DNA of 64,000 bases from Lentisphaera marina (lineage in GTDB: Bacteria > Verrucomicrobiota > Lentisphaeria > Lentisphaerales > Lentisphaeraceae): assembly GCF_028745505.1 (NCBI RefSeq), contig NZ_JAQZZL010000001.1, positions 930,001 to 994,000 of the forward strand, in the 5' to 3' direction. Shown piece after piece: positions 34,778-44,396 of this stretch; the stretch's first letter is position 1; each line of letters begins with the position of its first letter. The position numbers were made by a program, and so were the translations under genes. A model generated the notes under the pieces. It searched no databases. It was not told the origin of the DNA and worked only from the letters and a program-made list of their open reading frames with translations.

Positions 34778-35454
34778 TACTCGGAAATTTGTCCGGCTTT
34801 CATTTTTAAGGTGCGATTAGCTTTGGCTGCTAAATCATTGTCATGGGTGACGATGATAAGGCTAGTAGATAATTGTTGATTGAGCTCAAATAGTAGATCT
34901 TGAATTTTGGACGCAGTATGGCTATCGAGATTTCCTGTGGGCTCGTCGGCAAATAAAATTTTTGGTTGGTTAATAAAGGCGCGTGCTATAGCGACACGCT
35001 GTTGTTCTCCACCGGATAATTGCGAGGGGAAGTGATGTTGGCGTTCTTTTAAGCCGACCTTAGAGAGTAGCTCGAGGGCGCGTTCTTTGGTTTCTTTATT
35101 GGCATTGTTTTGCAATTCTAAAGGAACCATGACGTTTTCGAGGGCAGTTAAGGTGGGCATCAGGTGGAAGGATTGAAAAATGAACGAGGTTTGTGAAAGG
35201 CGCAAAAGAGCTCGCTCATCTTCATTCATGGAGTTTATGTCTTGGTCGCAAAGAATGATTTCGCCTGAATCGGGGTTGTCCAAGCCTGCGCATAATCCCA
35301 TGAGGGTTGATTTTCCACTACCAGAAGGACCAGTGATCGCAATAGATTCCGCTTTTTCTAATGAGAAACTTACAGAATCCAAGACTTTTAATTCTGTTTT
35401 ATTCATGAAATAACTTTTACATAGGTTGTTGACCTTGAGTATCGTTTGCTTCAT
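34777..35454 (-). CDS. ABC transporter ATP-binding protein (LolD/YbbA type)
   Basis: The 225-residue ATPase has Walker [10 protein letters not shown] (about 41-49), signature [15 protein letters not shown], Walker [14 protein letters not shown], and the switch histidine in [10 protein letters not shown]. The GNLD ending of Walker B is typical of the MacB/LolD group. It is the partner of the FtsX-type permease, overlapping it by one base. AAAGGA precedes its ATG. Confidence 0.93.
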   Translation of the reverse strand: MKQTILKVNNLCKSYFMNKTELKVLDSVSFSLEKAESIAITGPSGSGKSTLMGLCAGLDNPDSGEIILCDQDINSMNEDERALLRLSQTSFIFQSFHLMPTLTALENVMVPLELQNNANKETKERALELLSKVGLKERQHHFPSQLSGGEQQRVAIARAFINQPKILFADEPTGNLDSHTASKIQDLLFELNQQLSTSLIIVTHDNDLAAKANRTLKMKAGQISE

Positions 35455-35544
35455 GATTATGGATCCTTTGAATTAATGATAAGCTATTATATTCGAACTT
35501 GATGGAAAAGCACAATAAAATAATGAAAAAGAGCTATCAATAAA

Positions 35545-35570
35545 AAATGCTAGCGCGAAGGCTAGCATTT
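35545..35570 (-). terminator. Terminator after der
   Basis: AAATGCTAGC-GCGAAG-GCTAGCATTT is a perfect 10-base stem 6 bases past the der stop, followed by T residues on the minus strand. Confidence 0.75.
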
Positions 35571-35576
35571 GATTGT

Positions 35577-37040
35577 TTAACTGCGGTATTTTTTGGATCT
35601 TCGCCAAGCTTTTTTACGGTCTTTGGCCATTTTTTCTTTGACTTCCCCAGGCAGTGAATCGTTTTCACGAAACTTTTCTTGGAGGTGTGTGCGTTCACGG
35701 TATTCGATTTCAATTGGGATGCCTGAGAGACCAAAGGCATTACGAATAGTTTTTTCTATGAAACGTTTGTAGTGATCCTGGCAATAATTTTTCTTATTAC
35801 AGAAAATGATAAAGTGCGCGGGAGGGTTCTTGACCATAGTGGCGTAATAGATTTTGAAAAAGCCTTTACCAGTTGATGGTGGGGGAGTTCGCAAAACCAT
35901 ATCGTGTAAAACTTGGTTGAGAAGTGCCGTAGGAATATCGATGAGTGATTGCTCAAAAATACGAAGCGTGGCAGGCAGTAGGTCACGGAAGCCATTACCG
36001 TCCACTGATGAAGTGAAGATGATAGGGCAGTAACGCATGAAGGGGAGATCGTGCTCTAAGTCATCTAAAAATTTCTGCTTAGGTGCTTCGGCTTTGACCA
36101 AATCCCATTTATTGGCAATAACGACACAAGGTTTCCCTTCTGCTTTGATAGTATTGGCGATTTTTTTATCGCCATTAGTAACGCCTTGAGACATGTCAAT
36201 GACAAATAAAATAACAGTCGAACGTTTGATCGCTTCTTCTGTTCTCATCATAGAAAACTTTTCGACGAGATTATCGATCTTTCCAGCTTTCTTTACGCCA
36301 GCTGTATCGACGAGTAATCCATTGCGACTTTCGCCTTCATCGTCAAAGGCAAATGGGATGTCGACGGCATCTCTAGTTGTTCCTGCAATGTCAGAAACGA
36401 TCACTCGCTCTTCGCCAAGGAGGCGGTTAGCGATAGAAGATTTACCTACATTCGGGCGACCAGCTAAAGTAATTCGCAAATCTGGACTAGTTTCATCTTC
36501 TTCTTCGCTAGGAGGGAAATAAGTGCAAATATCTTCGCGTAGCGCATCTAAGTTAGACTTATGATTACAGGAGATAGCGTGAGTTTTTTCGAAGCCTAAA
36601 GCTGAAAAAACACTAGCTTCGTCTTCTAATTCAAAATTATCACATTTGTTTACGGCAAGAATGATGGGCTTGTCGTGTTTACGTAAATAGGCGCATACTT
36701 CGCGGTCGAGTTCAGTGATTCCATCTTTCACATCAGTAAGCATAATCATGATGTCGGAGCTCTCAACCGCAACTTTTAGTTGCATACGGATTTGATCGTC
36801 CATGAATTCGACATTTTTTTCGTCGCTGAGAACGCCAAGTCCACCCGTATCAACTAATTGATAGCGGTAGCCATTCCAGCTTACGGGCTGAGCGACGCGG
36901 TCACGCGTTACACCACATTGTTCGTGAACAATAGCAATGCGCTTTCTGAGTAGTGTGTTAAAGAGGGATGATTTGCCCACGTTGGGGCGTCCCACGATAG
37001 TGACCACGGGAAGTTTACTGGCTTGAGTTTGCATTCTCAT
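35577..37040 (-). CDS. der: Ribosome biogenesis GTPase Der (EngA)
   Basis: The 487-residue protein has two consecutive Era-like GTPase domains, each with a GRPNVGKSS G1 motif, DTGG/DTAG G3 and NKCD/NKWD G4 motifs, and then a C-terminal KH-like domain. Two tandem G domains are unique to Der, which acts in 50S subunit maturation. The C-terminus is strongly basic. The ATG at 37040 has AAAGGAG 8 bases upstream. It lies 12 bases after gltX, so the two form a unit. Confidence 0.97.
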   Translation of the reverse strand: MRMQTQASKLPVVTIVGRPNVGKSSLFNTLLRKRIAIVHEQCGVTRDRVAQPVSWNGYRYQLVDTGGLGVLSDEKNVEFMDDQIRMQLKVAVESSDIMIMLTDVKDGITELDREVCAYLRKHDKPIILAVNKCDNFELEDEASVFSALGFEKTHAISCNHKSNLDALREDICTYFPPSEEEDETSPDLRITLAGRPNVGKSSIANRLLGEERVIVSDIAGTTRDAVDIPFAFDDEGESRNGLLVDTAGVKKAGKIDNLVEKFSMMRTEEAIKRSTVILFVIDMSQGVTNGDKKIANTIKAEGKPCVVIANKWDLVKAEAPKQKFLDDLEHDLPFMRYCPIIFTSSVDGNGFRDLLPATLRIFEQSLIDIPTALLNQVLHDMVLRTPPPSTGKGFFKIYYATMVKNPPAHFIIFCNKKNYCQDHYKRFIEKTIRNAFGLSGIPIEIEYRERTHLQEKFRENDSLPGEVKEKMAKDRKKAWRRSKKYRS

Positions 37041-37052
37041 TGTAGGGCTCCT

Positions 37053-38636
37053 TTAAGCGAGGCAGAATTTCTCTGCGTTGTGCTTTAAACGTTTTATGCT
37101 TTCTTCTTTGCCAATGAGTGCGAGTGTGTCCATTAAATCAGCTCCGCCATTGGCAGAAGTAACGCAAAAGCGTACGGGCTGGTTGAGTTTTCCTGGGTTG
37201 AGACCGGCGTTTTCAGCAGAAGTCTTTAGGGCTTGTTCGAGTTCACTAGAATTATTGAAATCAATAGTAGCGAGAGTTTCGGCACATCCCAAAAGTGCTT
37301 CTTTCATGCCTTCTTTGCCGAGTATTTTTTTGATTAGTTTTTCATCGCTTGGCTCAACTAATTGGAAATAGTACTCCCAAGTTTCAGATTGAGTAACAAG
37401 TTTAGTTCGACTCTTCATTAGTGAGGAGACAGTTTTTAATAGTTTTTCATCGCCATTATACCAAGAGTATTCTTTAACAAAAGGGCTGACGAGTGAAAGG
37501 AATTCTTCGTCGTTTAATTCGTCTAAGTACTGGCCGTTGAGGTTGAAGAGTTTGTCCATGTCCATTTGTGCTGCAGTGCTTTTGACTTTTTCTAATTGAA
37601 AGAGTTTAATCGCATCTTCACGACTACATTTTTCTTCATCTCCAGGAGACCAACCCAATAATAAGAGGTAGTTAAATAGACATTCGGCTGTGTAGCCTTT
37701 AGTGCGGAAGTCACCGACAAAAGCATCGCCATCACGCTTAGAGTAAGGTTTGCCTTGCTTGTTGACGATCATTGGTAAGTGAGCGTATTGCGGAGTTTTT
37801 TCACCTAAGGCAGCGTAGATCAAGACATGGCGATAAGTGTTCTCTACATGGTCGTCGCCACGGATGATGTGGCTCATGTTTTGTGTGATGTCATCGCAGA
37901 TATTAGCTAAGTGAAAGAGTGGAGAGCCATTGGATTTAACAATGACTAAATCTTTCATACTGTCTAAAGGTTTGCTGAGCTCGCCTTTAATGATGTCATT
38001 AAAGAAAACGCTATGGCGAGTCCAGGTGATTTTTGAGCCATCAGTAATATTAACATTTTGCTCGTCATTGATGATGGACTCATAGTTAGAGTTTAAGTCA
38101 AAAATTTCTTTGCCGTCGGCGTCGAATACTTTTAAATCTTTGTAACCAGCGTGGCAGGCTTCCATTGGGACGGCTTTGCCTTTGCGAGAAATTGTAGCAA
38201 AGCGTACCCCTCCAGCATCGACTTCAAGTGCTACGTCAGCATGAAGAGCTAACTCTTGTTGATCGATTTTGCGAATGCAGCTATAGTTCTCTAAGTCCCA
38301 TGGCATGCGGAAGAGTGTCACTTCGTTTTCGCCTTTAACGAAACGGTATGCATGACCTTTATCTTGGAGTGATTTTGCAATATCGAGGTGATGCTGTTCT
38401 TGTGTGCTTTGATATAGGGGCGTTTCATCGTAATCAAGGCCGAGCCACTCCATGCATTCGAGTAGTGCGTCTACGGCTTCTTGTGTACTTCTTTCCTTGT
38501 CGGTGTCTTCAACACGCAGGAGAAATTTGCCGCCCATATTTCTTGCAAATAGGTAATTGAAAATTGCGGCACGGATGTTGCCAATGTGTACATTGCCCGT
38601 TGGTGATGGGGCAAATCGAACTCTAACTTCGCTCAT
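37053..38636 (-). CDS. gltX: Glutamyl-tRNA synthetase
   Basis: The 527-residue class I synthetase has the HIGH-type motif in FAPSPTGNVHIGN and a KMSKS equivalent in GKPYSKRDGDAF, which reads SKRD. Its LGWSPGDEEKC block and C-terminal helical anticodon domain fit bacterial GluRS. It charges tRNA-Glu and possibly tRNA-Gln. No alternative function as a queuosine-type truncated paralogue is possible because the anticodon domain is complete. der follows 12 bases downstream. Confidence 0.95.
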   Translation of the reverse strand: MSEVRVRFAPSPTGNVHIGNIRAAIFNYLFARNMGGKFLLRVEDTDKERSTQEAVDALLECMEWLGLDYDETPLYQSTQEQHHLDIAKSLQDKGHAYRFVKGENEVTLFRMPWDLENYSCIRKIDQQELALHADVALEVDAGGVRFATISRKGKAVPMEACHAGYKDLKVFDADGKEIFDLNSNYESIINDEQNVNITDGSKITWTRHSVFFNDIIKGELSKPLDSMKDLVIVKSNGSPLFHLANICDDITQNMSHIIRGDDHVENTYRHVLIYAALGEKTPQYAHLPMIVNKQGKPYSKRDGDAFVGDFRTKGYTAECLFNYLLLLGWSPGDEEKCSREDAIKLFQLEKVKSTAAQMDMDKLFNLNGQYLDELNDEEFLSLVSPFVKEYSWYNGDEKLLKTVSSLMKSRTKLVTQSETWEYYFQLVEPSDEKLIKKILGKEGMKEALLGCAETLATIDFNNSSELEQALKTSAENAGLNPGKLNQPVRFCVTSANGGADLMDTLALIGKEESIKRLKHNAEKFCLA

Positions 38637-38846
38637 TTTTAGTTCTCGTAATTCAGTTTTGAGTTGAAAATTGAAAGGGATTAAGCCCTTATTAAAATAA
38701 TAATGTGCGCATACATATCACAAGAATGTTTTTTTACCACAGAAAGTAGCTTTGAAAATATTCTTAAGTTCTGCTCCCTAAGGTGATTAGTGATTTTAAA
38801 ATCTACTTATCGAGAGGGAGTTTGTGAGTTAATGGGCAATAAAAAA

Positions 38847-38863
38847 GCCGAGATAAACTCGGC
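38847..38863. terminator. Bidirectional-type terminator
   Basis: GCCGAG-ATAAA-CTCGGC is flanked by six A on the left and five T on the right, just past the 38889 lipoprotein gene. Confidence 0.8.
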
Positions 38864-38888
38864 TTTTTAAAAAATATTTACACAGATT

Positions 38889-39179
38889 TTAGTCACAGTG
38901 TGTTAAGTCTGACATTTTCTGACTCTCACGCGATATGAAGTTGCTTAGGCGAGCCATGAACTTCTTGCTGCGATCTCTTCCGTGTTCGTTGACTCTTACA
39001 GTCCAGTCGCGAATTTTTTTGTCACATTCTTGTGTTTCATTCTCAATGTAGATTGGTGTTTTAGCAGAGATTTTTTTGTAGTTTTCGTTAGATTCTGCGA
39101 TCTCAGAATTAACAAATTCATTTGTCGCGCAGCAGCTAGATAGTAAAATCACTCCAATAGTTAGTATGAATTTTTTCAT
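38889..39179 (-). CDS. Small lipoprotein, 96 aa
   Basis: The protein has a lipoprotein signal (TIGVILLSSC lipobox) and a short, highly charged helical domain with single cysteines near the middle (ECDKK) and the end (THCD), which could pair. GAGGAG precedes the ATG by 9 bases. I do not recognise a family. It is the last gene of a probable unit with 39214 and 39329, ending in a strong terminator. Confidence 0.65.
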   Translation of the reverse strand: MKKFILTIGVILLSSCCATNEFVNSEIAESNENYKKISAKTPIYIENETQECDKKIRDWTVRVNEHGRDRSKKFMARLSNFISRESQKMSDLTHCD

Positions 39180-39213
39180 TATTGTTGACTCCTCAAAAAT
39201 TAATTACTAAAAG

Positions 39214-39315
39214 CTAGCGCTTAAGATCTTGTAATTCAAATATAAATGAAGAGTTCATGGCTTCTGAATTGGCCTTTTTCTTGAAAAAACTTTTACTAGA
39301 GGTGTTTTTGATCAT
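39214..39315 (-). CDS. Possible 33-aa small protein
   Basis: A short frame (MIKNTSSKSFFKKKANSEA at its start, ending ELQDLKR) begins 13 bases past the stop of the 39329 gene. GAGG lies 8 bases before the ATG. It is basic in its first half. Support is only position and ribosome site; it may be chance. Confidence 0.3.
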   Translation of the reverse strand: MIKNTSSKSFFKKKANSEAMNSSFIFELQDLKR

Positions 39316-39328
39316 TGAATGGCCTCGC

Positions 39329-39931
39329 CTAATTCAGATGAAGGATTTCATCATCTGAATGGCAATGTGCTTCTTCTGTGGTGCATTTAAGCCAAGTCAT
39401 GAACCACTCAAAACGTTTTTGCCCAGAGCTAGCGATGTACCAATTGTCTCCAGTGTACACGGGAGAAATCATAAAAGGGAATAGTTTGTTGCCATTTTTG
39501 TCGAGACAGTTAATACTGCAGAATAGCTCGTTTTGACTTAGATTTTCAAAACTGGTTTGTTCAATAGGGAACTGTGTTTTGTTTTGGTTTGAAGTGATTA
39601 TGTAGTAGTTTTCACCTTCTTTGGTGATTAAAGCAATGTCATCTGGCACTAATTTTATTTTATCCGAAGTTTTTGAGTCTTCTAGGAAAAGTCCCATCCA
39701 GTTGTCGTCCTGGAGTTCGCAGAGGTGTTTTTGGAAAATACTGTACATGACGAGGGTATTGATGCGTGTGACTGGGAATTTTAATCCTGCTACAATTAGG
39801 GCTACGCCTATGGCATAATACCAGCTCATTCCTGCAAGAGTAAGAACTAGAACACCAGCACCGATTAGTATGAACGGGGCACATGAAATCATCAACAAAA
39901 AATGCTTTGGGTATTTCTTTAATAAAAGCAT
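39329..39931 (-). CDS. Hypothetical membrane protein, 200 aa
   Basis: Two hydrophobic helices near the N-terminus (about 12-33 and 36-52) are followed by a soluble domain of about 140 residues without recognisable motifs. It ends in an acidic, His/Cys-containing tail. AGGAG lies 6 bases before the ATG. I do not recognise the family. It may be cotranscribed with two small genes downstream. Confidence 0.65.
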   Translation of the reverse strand: MLLLKKYPKHFLLMISCAPFILIGAGVLVLTLAGMSWYYAIGVALIVAGLKFPVTRINTLVMYSIFQKHLCELQDDNWMGLFLEDSKTSDKIKLVPDDIALITKEGENYYIITSNQNKTQFPIEQTSFENLSQNELFCSINCLDKNGNKLFPFMISPVYTGDNWYIASSGQKRFEWFMTWLKCTTEEAHCHSDDEILHLN

Positions 39932-40063
39932 AGTAATCTCCTATCTTTACCTATATTATCCTTTCCTATTCTTATTATATACCGATTTAGTGCTCGTGAT
40001 CAAGGCTTGAAGTGCTTAAATTTGTGTTTTTGCTATTTTTTCTTAATAGAATTTTGAGGGATA

Positions 40064-40513
40064 ATGAAGATTTATATTGATGCAGATGCTTGTCCGCATT
40101 TGGTAAAAAAGCACCTTTTGCGTACAGCGGATCGTAAAAAAATTCAGGTAATTCAAGTGGCGAATCAATACATTAAGCCTGTTAATTCTCAGTATGTTTC
40201 ATCTATTTTAGTGGGGCAAGGTGCGGATGTGGCTGATATGAAAATCGTTGAGTTGCTCGAAGAGGGCGATTTAGTGATTACGGCAGATATCCCCTTAGCG
40301 GATCTATGCGTTAAAAAAAGTGCTTACGCCTTGAATCCACGAGGTGAACTTTATACGGAAGCTAATATAAGGCAACGTCTTTCGGTAAGGGACTTTATGG
40401 CTGACTTAAGACAGATGGGGGTTGAAACCGGTGGTCCACCACCTTTTTCTCAAAGAGATGCAGAGCTGTTTGCTAATGCATTGGATCGTTTTCTAACTAA
40501 ACACGCTAAATGA
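40064..40513 (+). CDS. YaiI/YqxD family protein (DUF188)
   Basis: The 149-residue protein begins KIYIDADACP and includes GADVADMKIVE, DLVITADIPLA and the LNPRGELYT block, all hallmarks of the YaiI/YqxD family. The fold is related to PIN-like domains and conserved aspartates suggest a metal-dependent nuclease, although the activity is not established. GAGGG lies 4 bases before the ATG. It stands alone. Confidence 0.9.
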   Translation: MKIYIDADACPHLVKKHLLRTADRKKIQVIQVANQYIKPVNSQYVSSILVGQGADVADMKIVELLEEGDLVITADIPLADLCVKKSAYALNPRGELYTEANIRQRLSVRDFMADLRQMGVETGGPPPFSQRDAELFANALDRFLTKHAK

Positions 40514-40690
40514 AGCTCTAAGTGAGCTTAGTATAAGTTGTATTTTTTGTAAGAGAAAAAATTAAATAAAAAGAGAAGTTCTTGAAAACGAGACCTTTTT
40601 TAACTTATTTAATAAAAAACACATGACTTTAAATATATATCGCTAAGATAGGGGTTTGTTAAAATGCTCATCTATGGCAAATTTCATAGC

Positions 40691-40699
40691 TGATATAAT
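40691..40699 (+). promoter_or_regulatory. Extended -10 promoter for fmt-rng-def
   Basis: TGATATAAT (40691-40699) is a perfect extended -10 (TGnTATAAT). It lies 27 bases before the fmt ATG and has no good -35, as expected for this promoter class. Confidence 0.6.
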
Positions 40700-40725
40700 T
40701 TGTATTACAAAGGAAACAATTTTTG

Positions 40726-41700
40726 ATGAAACAAGCACCAATAAAAGTATTTTTCATGGGTTCGGGCTCAATAGGTATTCCAGCAGTGGCTGCCTTGCAC
40801 GAATCTTCTGAGATTGAATTACTTGGTGTGGCTTCGCAACCTGATCGACCCGCGGGACGTAAAAAGCGGCTCACCCCCTCACCCCTAGCTGCTTGGGCTG
40901 AATCTGAGGGCTTTTCCGTACACAAGCCGGAAAAGGTAAGTTCCCAAGAATTTGTCGATTATGTTGCTTCACTAAAGCCCGATATTGTTGTAGTCATCGC
41001 ATATGGTCAGCTATTACGCGAAAACTTGTTGCATTTAGCTCCCTTCGGGTGTTTGAATGTGCATGCTTCAATTTTGCCATCCTACAGAGGAGCATCACCT
41101 ATATTTTCCGCCGTCTTAAACGGTGAAAAAGAAAGTGGTGTTTCAATGATGCAAATGGCAAAAGGTATGGATACGGGAGCAGTTTACCGAACTCATAAAG
41201 TGAACCTAGATAAAAATGAAACGACAGGTTCACTGGAGCAGAAGCTCGCAGAAATAGCGGCAAAACAACTTGTAAATGATATTCAGGACGTGGTTTATAA
41301 TGGTTTAAAAGCCATTGAGCAAAATCATGATACAGCTACAAGTTGTTCAAAAATTGACAAAAGTTTTGGTCTCATCGATTGGGATCAGACTGTTGAGTCA
41401 AATATTAGAAAAATCTATGCCTGCCAACCTTGGCCAGGAACTTGGACTTATTACCAAGTTGGAGACAAACTGAAGCGACTTGCGATATGTGAAGCAAGTG
41501 CTTGTGAGTCTAGCTCTTCGAATCGAACTTCAGGTGAGGTCGTTTTAGAAGAATCCTGTTTAAAGGTGGCCTGTTCTTCCTCAGACTTATTACAAGTTCA
41601 CCGGGTGAAACCGGAAGGGAAACGTGAGATGGATGTAAAAGATTTTTTGCTTGGAGCTGGGCTAAAAAATGGAGATAGCCTGACTTCGGGGAATAGTTAA
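40726..41700 (+). CDS. fmt: Methionyl-tRNA formyltransferase
   Basis: The protein has the formyltransferase Rossmann start (FMGSGSIGIPAVAAL) and the folate-site block NVHASILPSYRGASPI with the catalytic histidine, followed by a C-terminal OB-like domain. It formylates initiator Met-tRNA. I chose the ATG at 40726; a TTG one codon upstream is closer to the AGGA site (40711-40714) and could be used too. rng follows after 15 bases and def after that, so the deformylase is in the same operon. Confidence 0.95.
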   Translation: MKQAPIKVFFMGSGSIGIPAVAALHESSEIELLGVASQPDRPAGRKKRLTPSPLAAWAESEGFSVHKPEKVSSQEFVDYVASLKPDIVVVIAYGQLLRENLLHLAPFGCLNVHASILPSYRGASPIFSAVLNGEKESGVSMMQMAKGMDTGAVYRTHKVNLDKNETTGSLEQKLAEIAAKQLVNDIQDVVYNGLKAIEQNHDTATSCSKIDKSFGLIDWDQTVESNIRKIYACQPWPGTWTYYQVGDKLKRLAICEASACESSSSNRTSGEVVLEESCLKVACSSSDLLQVHRVKPEGKREMDVKDFLLGAGLKNGDSLTSGNS

Positions 41701-41715
41701 ATTTTAGGAAAAATA

Positions 41716-43320
41716 ATGAAACAAATTTTTATTAATAAAGAACAGCTAGAAACACGCGTAGCTATGGTTGAGAATAACACTCTCACAGAATATGAAGTAG
41801 AGCGTTATGATCAAGAGCGTCTAGTTGGTTCAATTTTCAAAGGCCGTATTAAAAACTTAGAAAACTCACTACAAGCAGCGTTTGTTGATATTGGTTTTCA
41901 GAAAAACGCCTTTTTACACTATTGGGATATGATCCCAGCAGCCTACAATGATGGTCTTTTTGAGCAAGATGCTATGTCTAAAGACACTGTGGCGGCTATG
42001 GATGCTAATATTGGTGATTCGTTCCGTAGCACCATCAAGAAGTCGATGAAATCCAAAGACAATGATGAGCAAGAGCGTATGCGTCAAGAAATTGAGCGTA
42101 TACCCGAGATTTTCCCTGTTGGATCAGAAGTTATTGTTCAGGTAACTAAAGGTCCAATTGGTACTAAGGGGCCTCGTGTCACTACCAATTTGAGTATTCC
42201 GGGTCGCTACTTAGTTCTGCTTCCTCATACGAGTCACATTGGGGTGTCCAAGCGCATTCAGAATCATAAAGAGCGAGATCGTCTACGCAATATTTTACGC
42301 AAGATGAGCCTTCCAGAGAGAATGGGTTGTATTTGTCGTACCTTAGGTGATGGTAAGCCAGAAGAATATTTCCATAATGATATCGAAATGTTGTTGGATA
42401 TTTGGGATACAATGGAGCGTAATCGCCAGACTCAGCGTGCTCCTTATTGTCTTTATAGAGAGCCAGATCTTATGTCGCGCTCAACGCGTTATTTTTTGAC
42501 TGATTCTGTGGATGAAGTTTGGATTGATAACCATGATGCGTACTCAAAATTCAGGAAGACAATTGTCAAGATTTCTGATGTTAATATAGATAAGTTAAAG
42601 CATCATAATCAGCATAAACCTTTGTTTCAGCACTTTGGAATTGCTAAGCAGATTGACTCTATTTTTGAGCGTCAAGTAAGTCTCCCATCGGGCGGTTATA
42701 TCTGTATCGATGAGACTGAAGCTTTGATTGCAATTGATATTAACTCAGGTAAAGCACGTCAGGGTAAGGACCACCCAGAAACAATTTTGATGACAAACCT
42801 TGAAGCGGCTGAAGCGATTGCACGTCAGTTGCGTTTACGTGATATTGGCGGCTTAGTCGTGATTGACTTTATTGATATGCGTTCGAAAAAGGATCAAATG
42901 CAAGTTTATCGTGCTCTTAAGAAAGCTGTGCAGCACGATAAGGCAAAGACTAAGATCTCTCCTATTTCACAATTAGGCCTTTTAGAAATGACCCGTCAGC
43001 GTGAGCACCAATCACTTAAAGACTCCTTGTATACACCTTGTTCAAACTGTGAAGGTAAGGGTGTAGTTAAATCAATGGTCTCAGTGTCAGTTGAAATTCA
43101 AAGAAAGCTTCAAGCCTTGTTGAAAAGGTCGAAAGATAAGATTGAAGTTCGCGTGATTTGTCACCCTGATATTTTACATCGCTTGCGTGATGAAGATGCA
43201 CGTATTTTACGAAATATGGAGAAGTCACTTGGTGGGAATTTATCTTTCCGCTCGGATGATAGTTTGCATGTAGAAGACTTTAAAGTAGTTAACCCTAACT
43301 CTATGAAGGAGTATCGTTAA
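41716..43320 (+). CDS. rng: Ribonuclease G/E family protein
   Basis: The 534-residue protein has the RNase G layout: an S1 domain (about 35-130), a catalytic DNase I-like region with ALIAIDINSGK and GGLVVIDFIDMRSKKDQ supplying the metal-binding aspartates, and a CSNCEGKG zinc-link motif near residue 437. It lacks the long disordered degradosome scaffold of RNase E, so RNase G is the better name. It cleaves single-stranded RNA in rRNA maturation and mRNA decay. AGGA precedes the ATG. It is sandwiched between fmt and def. Confidence 0.93.
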   Translation: MKQIFINKEQLETRVAMVENNTLTEYEVERYDQERLVGSIFKGRIKNLENSLQAAFVDIGFQKNAFLHYWDMIPAAYNDGLFEQDAMSKDTVAAMDANIGDSFRSTIKKSMKSKDNDEQERMRQEIERIPEIFPVGSEVIVQVTKGPIGTKGPRVTTNLSIPGRYLVLLPHTSHIGVSKRIQNHKERDRLRNILRKMSLPERMGCICRTLGDGKPEEYFHNDIEMLLDIWDTMERNRQTQRAPYCLYREPDLMSRSTRYFLTDSVDEVWIDNHDAYSKFRKTIVKISDVNIDKLKHHNQHKPLFQHFGIAKQIDSIFERQVSLPSGGYICIDETEALIAIDINSGKARQGKDHPETILMTNLEAAEAIARQLRLRDIGGLVVIDFIDMRSKKDQMQVYRALKKAVQHDKAKTKISPISQLGLLEMTRQREHQSLKDSLYTPCSNCEGKGVVKSMVSVSVEIQRKLQALLKRSKDKIEVRVICHPDILHRLRDEDARILRNMEKSLGGNLSFRSDDSLHVEDFKVVNPNSMKEYR

Positions 43321-43322
43321 TC

Positions 43323-43916
43323 ATGCCTTCGGGAAGTCATGTTCTTGATGTTAAGAAATTTGGTAACCCTGTCCTTAGGCAAGTAGCTGAGCCAATTGCT
43401 GAAATTGATGACAGTATTCGTGAGCTTGTCGAGGAAATGGTTGATACTATGTACGAAGAGAACGGCATTGGTTTAGCTGCCCCGCAGGTCGGTCGAAGCC
43501 TTCGTGTCTTCGTCATAGACACCCATTTTGAGGGAGATACATATGGTAGTGATGGAGAAAAAGCTCTTTGTCCAAAGATGCCTGTGGCTTTAATTAATCC
43601 TGAAATCCTATCTACATCAGGTGAAGATATTTCCTTTGAAGAGGGCTGTTTGTCAATACCTCAGATCAATGCTTCTGTTGTCCGTCCGAGCAACATAGTG
43701 CTTCGCGCACAGACTTTGGATGGTGAAATAATTGAAGCGGATTTTGGTGGCTTAACGGCTCGCTGTATGCAGCATGAGATCGATCATTTAGATGGAGTGC
43801 TCTTCACTGATAGGGCAGAAAAGGATGATCTTAAACTCGTAGCTAAGAAATTAGAACAGTTGCGGATGAAGACAGAGAAAGCCTTAAAGAAGCGTAAATC
43901 AAAAAAACGTAAATAA
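43323..43916 (+). CDS. def: Peptide deformylase
   Basis: All three PDF motifs are present: GIGLAAPQ (48-55), EEGCLS with metal ligand C109, and QHEIDH with H151, E152 and H155. The enzyme removes the N-formyl group added through Fmt. Its ATG lies 2 bases past the rng stop, and the AAGGAG site is inside the end of rng. The C-terminal tail is Lys-rich (KALKKRKSKKRK), longer and more basic than usual. Confidence 0.96.
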   Translation: MPSGSHVLDVKKFGNPVLRQVAEPIAEIDDSIRELVEEMVDTMYEENGIGLAAPQVGRSLRVFVIDTHFEGDTYGSDGEKALCPKMPVALINPEILSTSGEDISFEEGCLSIPQINASVVRPSNIVLRAQTLDGEIIEADFGGLTARCMQHEIDHLDGVLFTDRAEKDDLKLVAKKLEQLRMKTEKALKKRKSKKRK

Positions 43917-43920
43917 GTTT

Positions 43921-43947
43921 AAAGCCTCGTTGTAATGACGGGGCTTT
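43921..43947. terminator. Bidirectional terminator after def
   Basis: AAAGCCTCGT and ACGGGGCTTT pair (one U-G) around a 7-base loop between convergent def and the DUF3859 gene. Confidence 0.75.
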
Positions 43948-44366
43948 TAAATGTTCCAATCGACAAATTGGCCATTATCTTCTTTTATGGTGAAACGTTT
44001 TTTAACTAAGACTTCACCGTCAAGCTTTGTGGTTAAGGTCCAAGTACCAACCTTGTCTTCTATCGGAGACCACAGTGTGTCTCCAAGAAAGAAATCCCAA
44101 TCATTAGATCTGACGTACATTTCACCACAGAATGGAGCTGCAACTTCACCCGTTTTGTCATCGATAAAATCAGGGTGGTCAATAGTGAATTCAAGCTTTT
44201 TACCGCGAGCTTGTTTGATGTTGAGAACATAGCCAAATTCTATGTTTAATCTTGCGGGGATTTCCCAAGTGAATTTTTTTAGTTTTGGAAGTTCTTTACT
44301 GCTTTTGTCCCAGTGGCTATGAACGCCATAGCTAAGCATTTTCCAAGAGGGTTTTTTACGAGCCAT
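43947..44366 (-). CDS. DUF3859 domain protein
   Basis: The 139-residue protein contains EIPARLNIEFGYVLNIKQA, a DHPDF block, and SNDWDFFLGDTLWSPIEDKVGTW, all of which I recognise as the DUF3859 pattern. It is soluble, all-beta in appearance, with no signal peptide. Function unknown. It follows pssA on the same strand after 30 bases but lacks a clear ribosome site. Confidence 0.82.
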   Translation of the reverse strand: MARKKPSWKMLSYGVHSHWDKSSKELPKLKKFTWEIPARLNIEFGYVLNIKQARGKKLEFTIDHPDFIDDKTGEVAAPFCGEMYVRSNDWDFFLGDTLWSPIEDKVGTWTLTTKLDGEVLVKKRFTIKEDNGQFVDWNI

Positions 44367-44396
44367 AAGATATGTTAAGTGTTATTTCTGCTGTGC

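Noticed and set aside
38637-38846. A structured RNA or tRNA upstream of gltX
   Set aside because: No cloverleaf, T-loop consensus or riboswitch-like conserved core was visible. The region seems to hold only the gltX promoter area.
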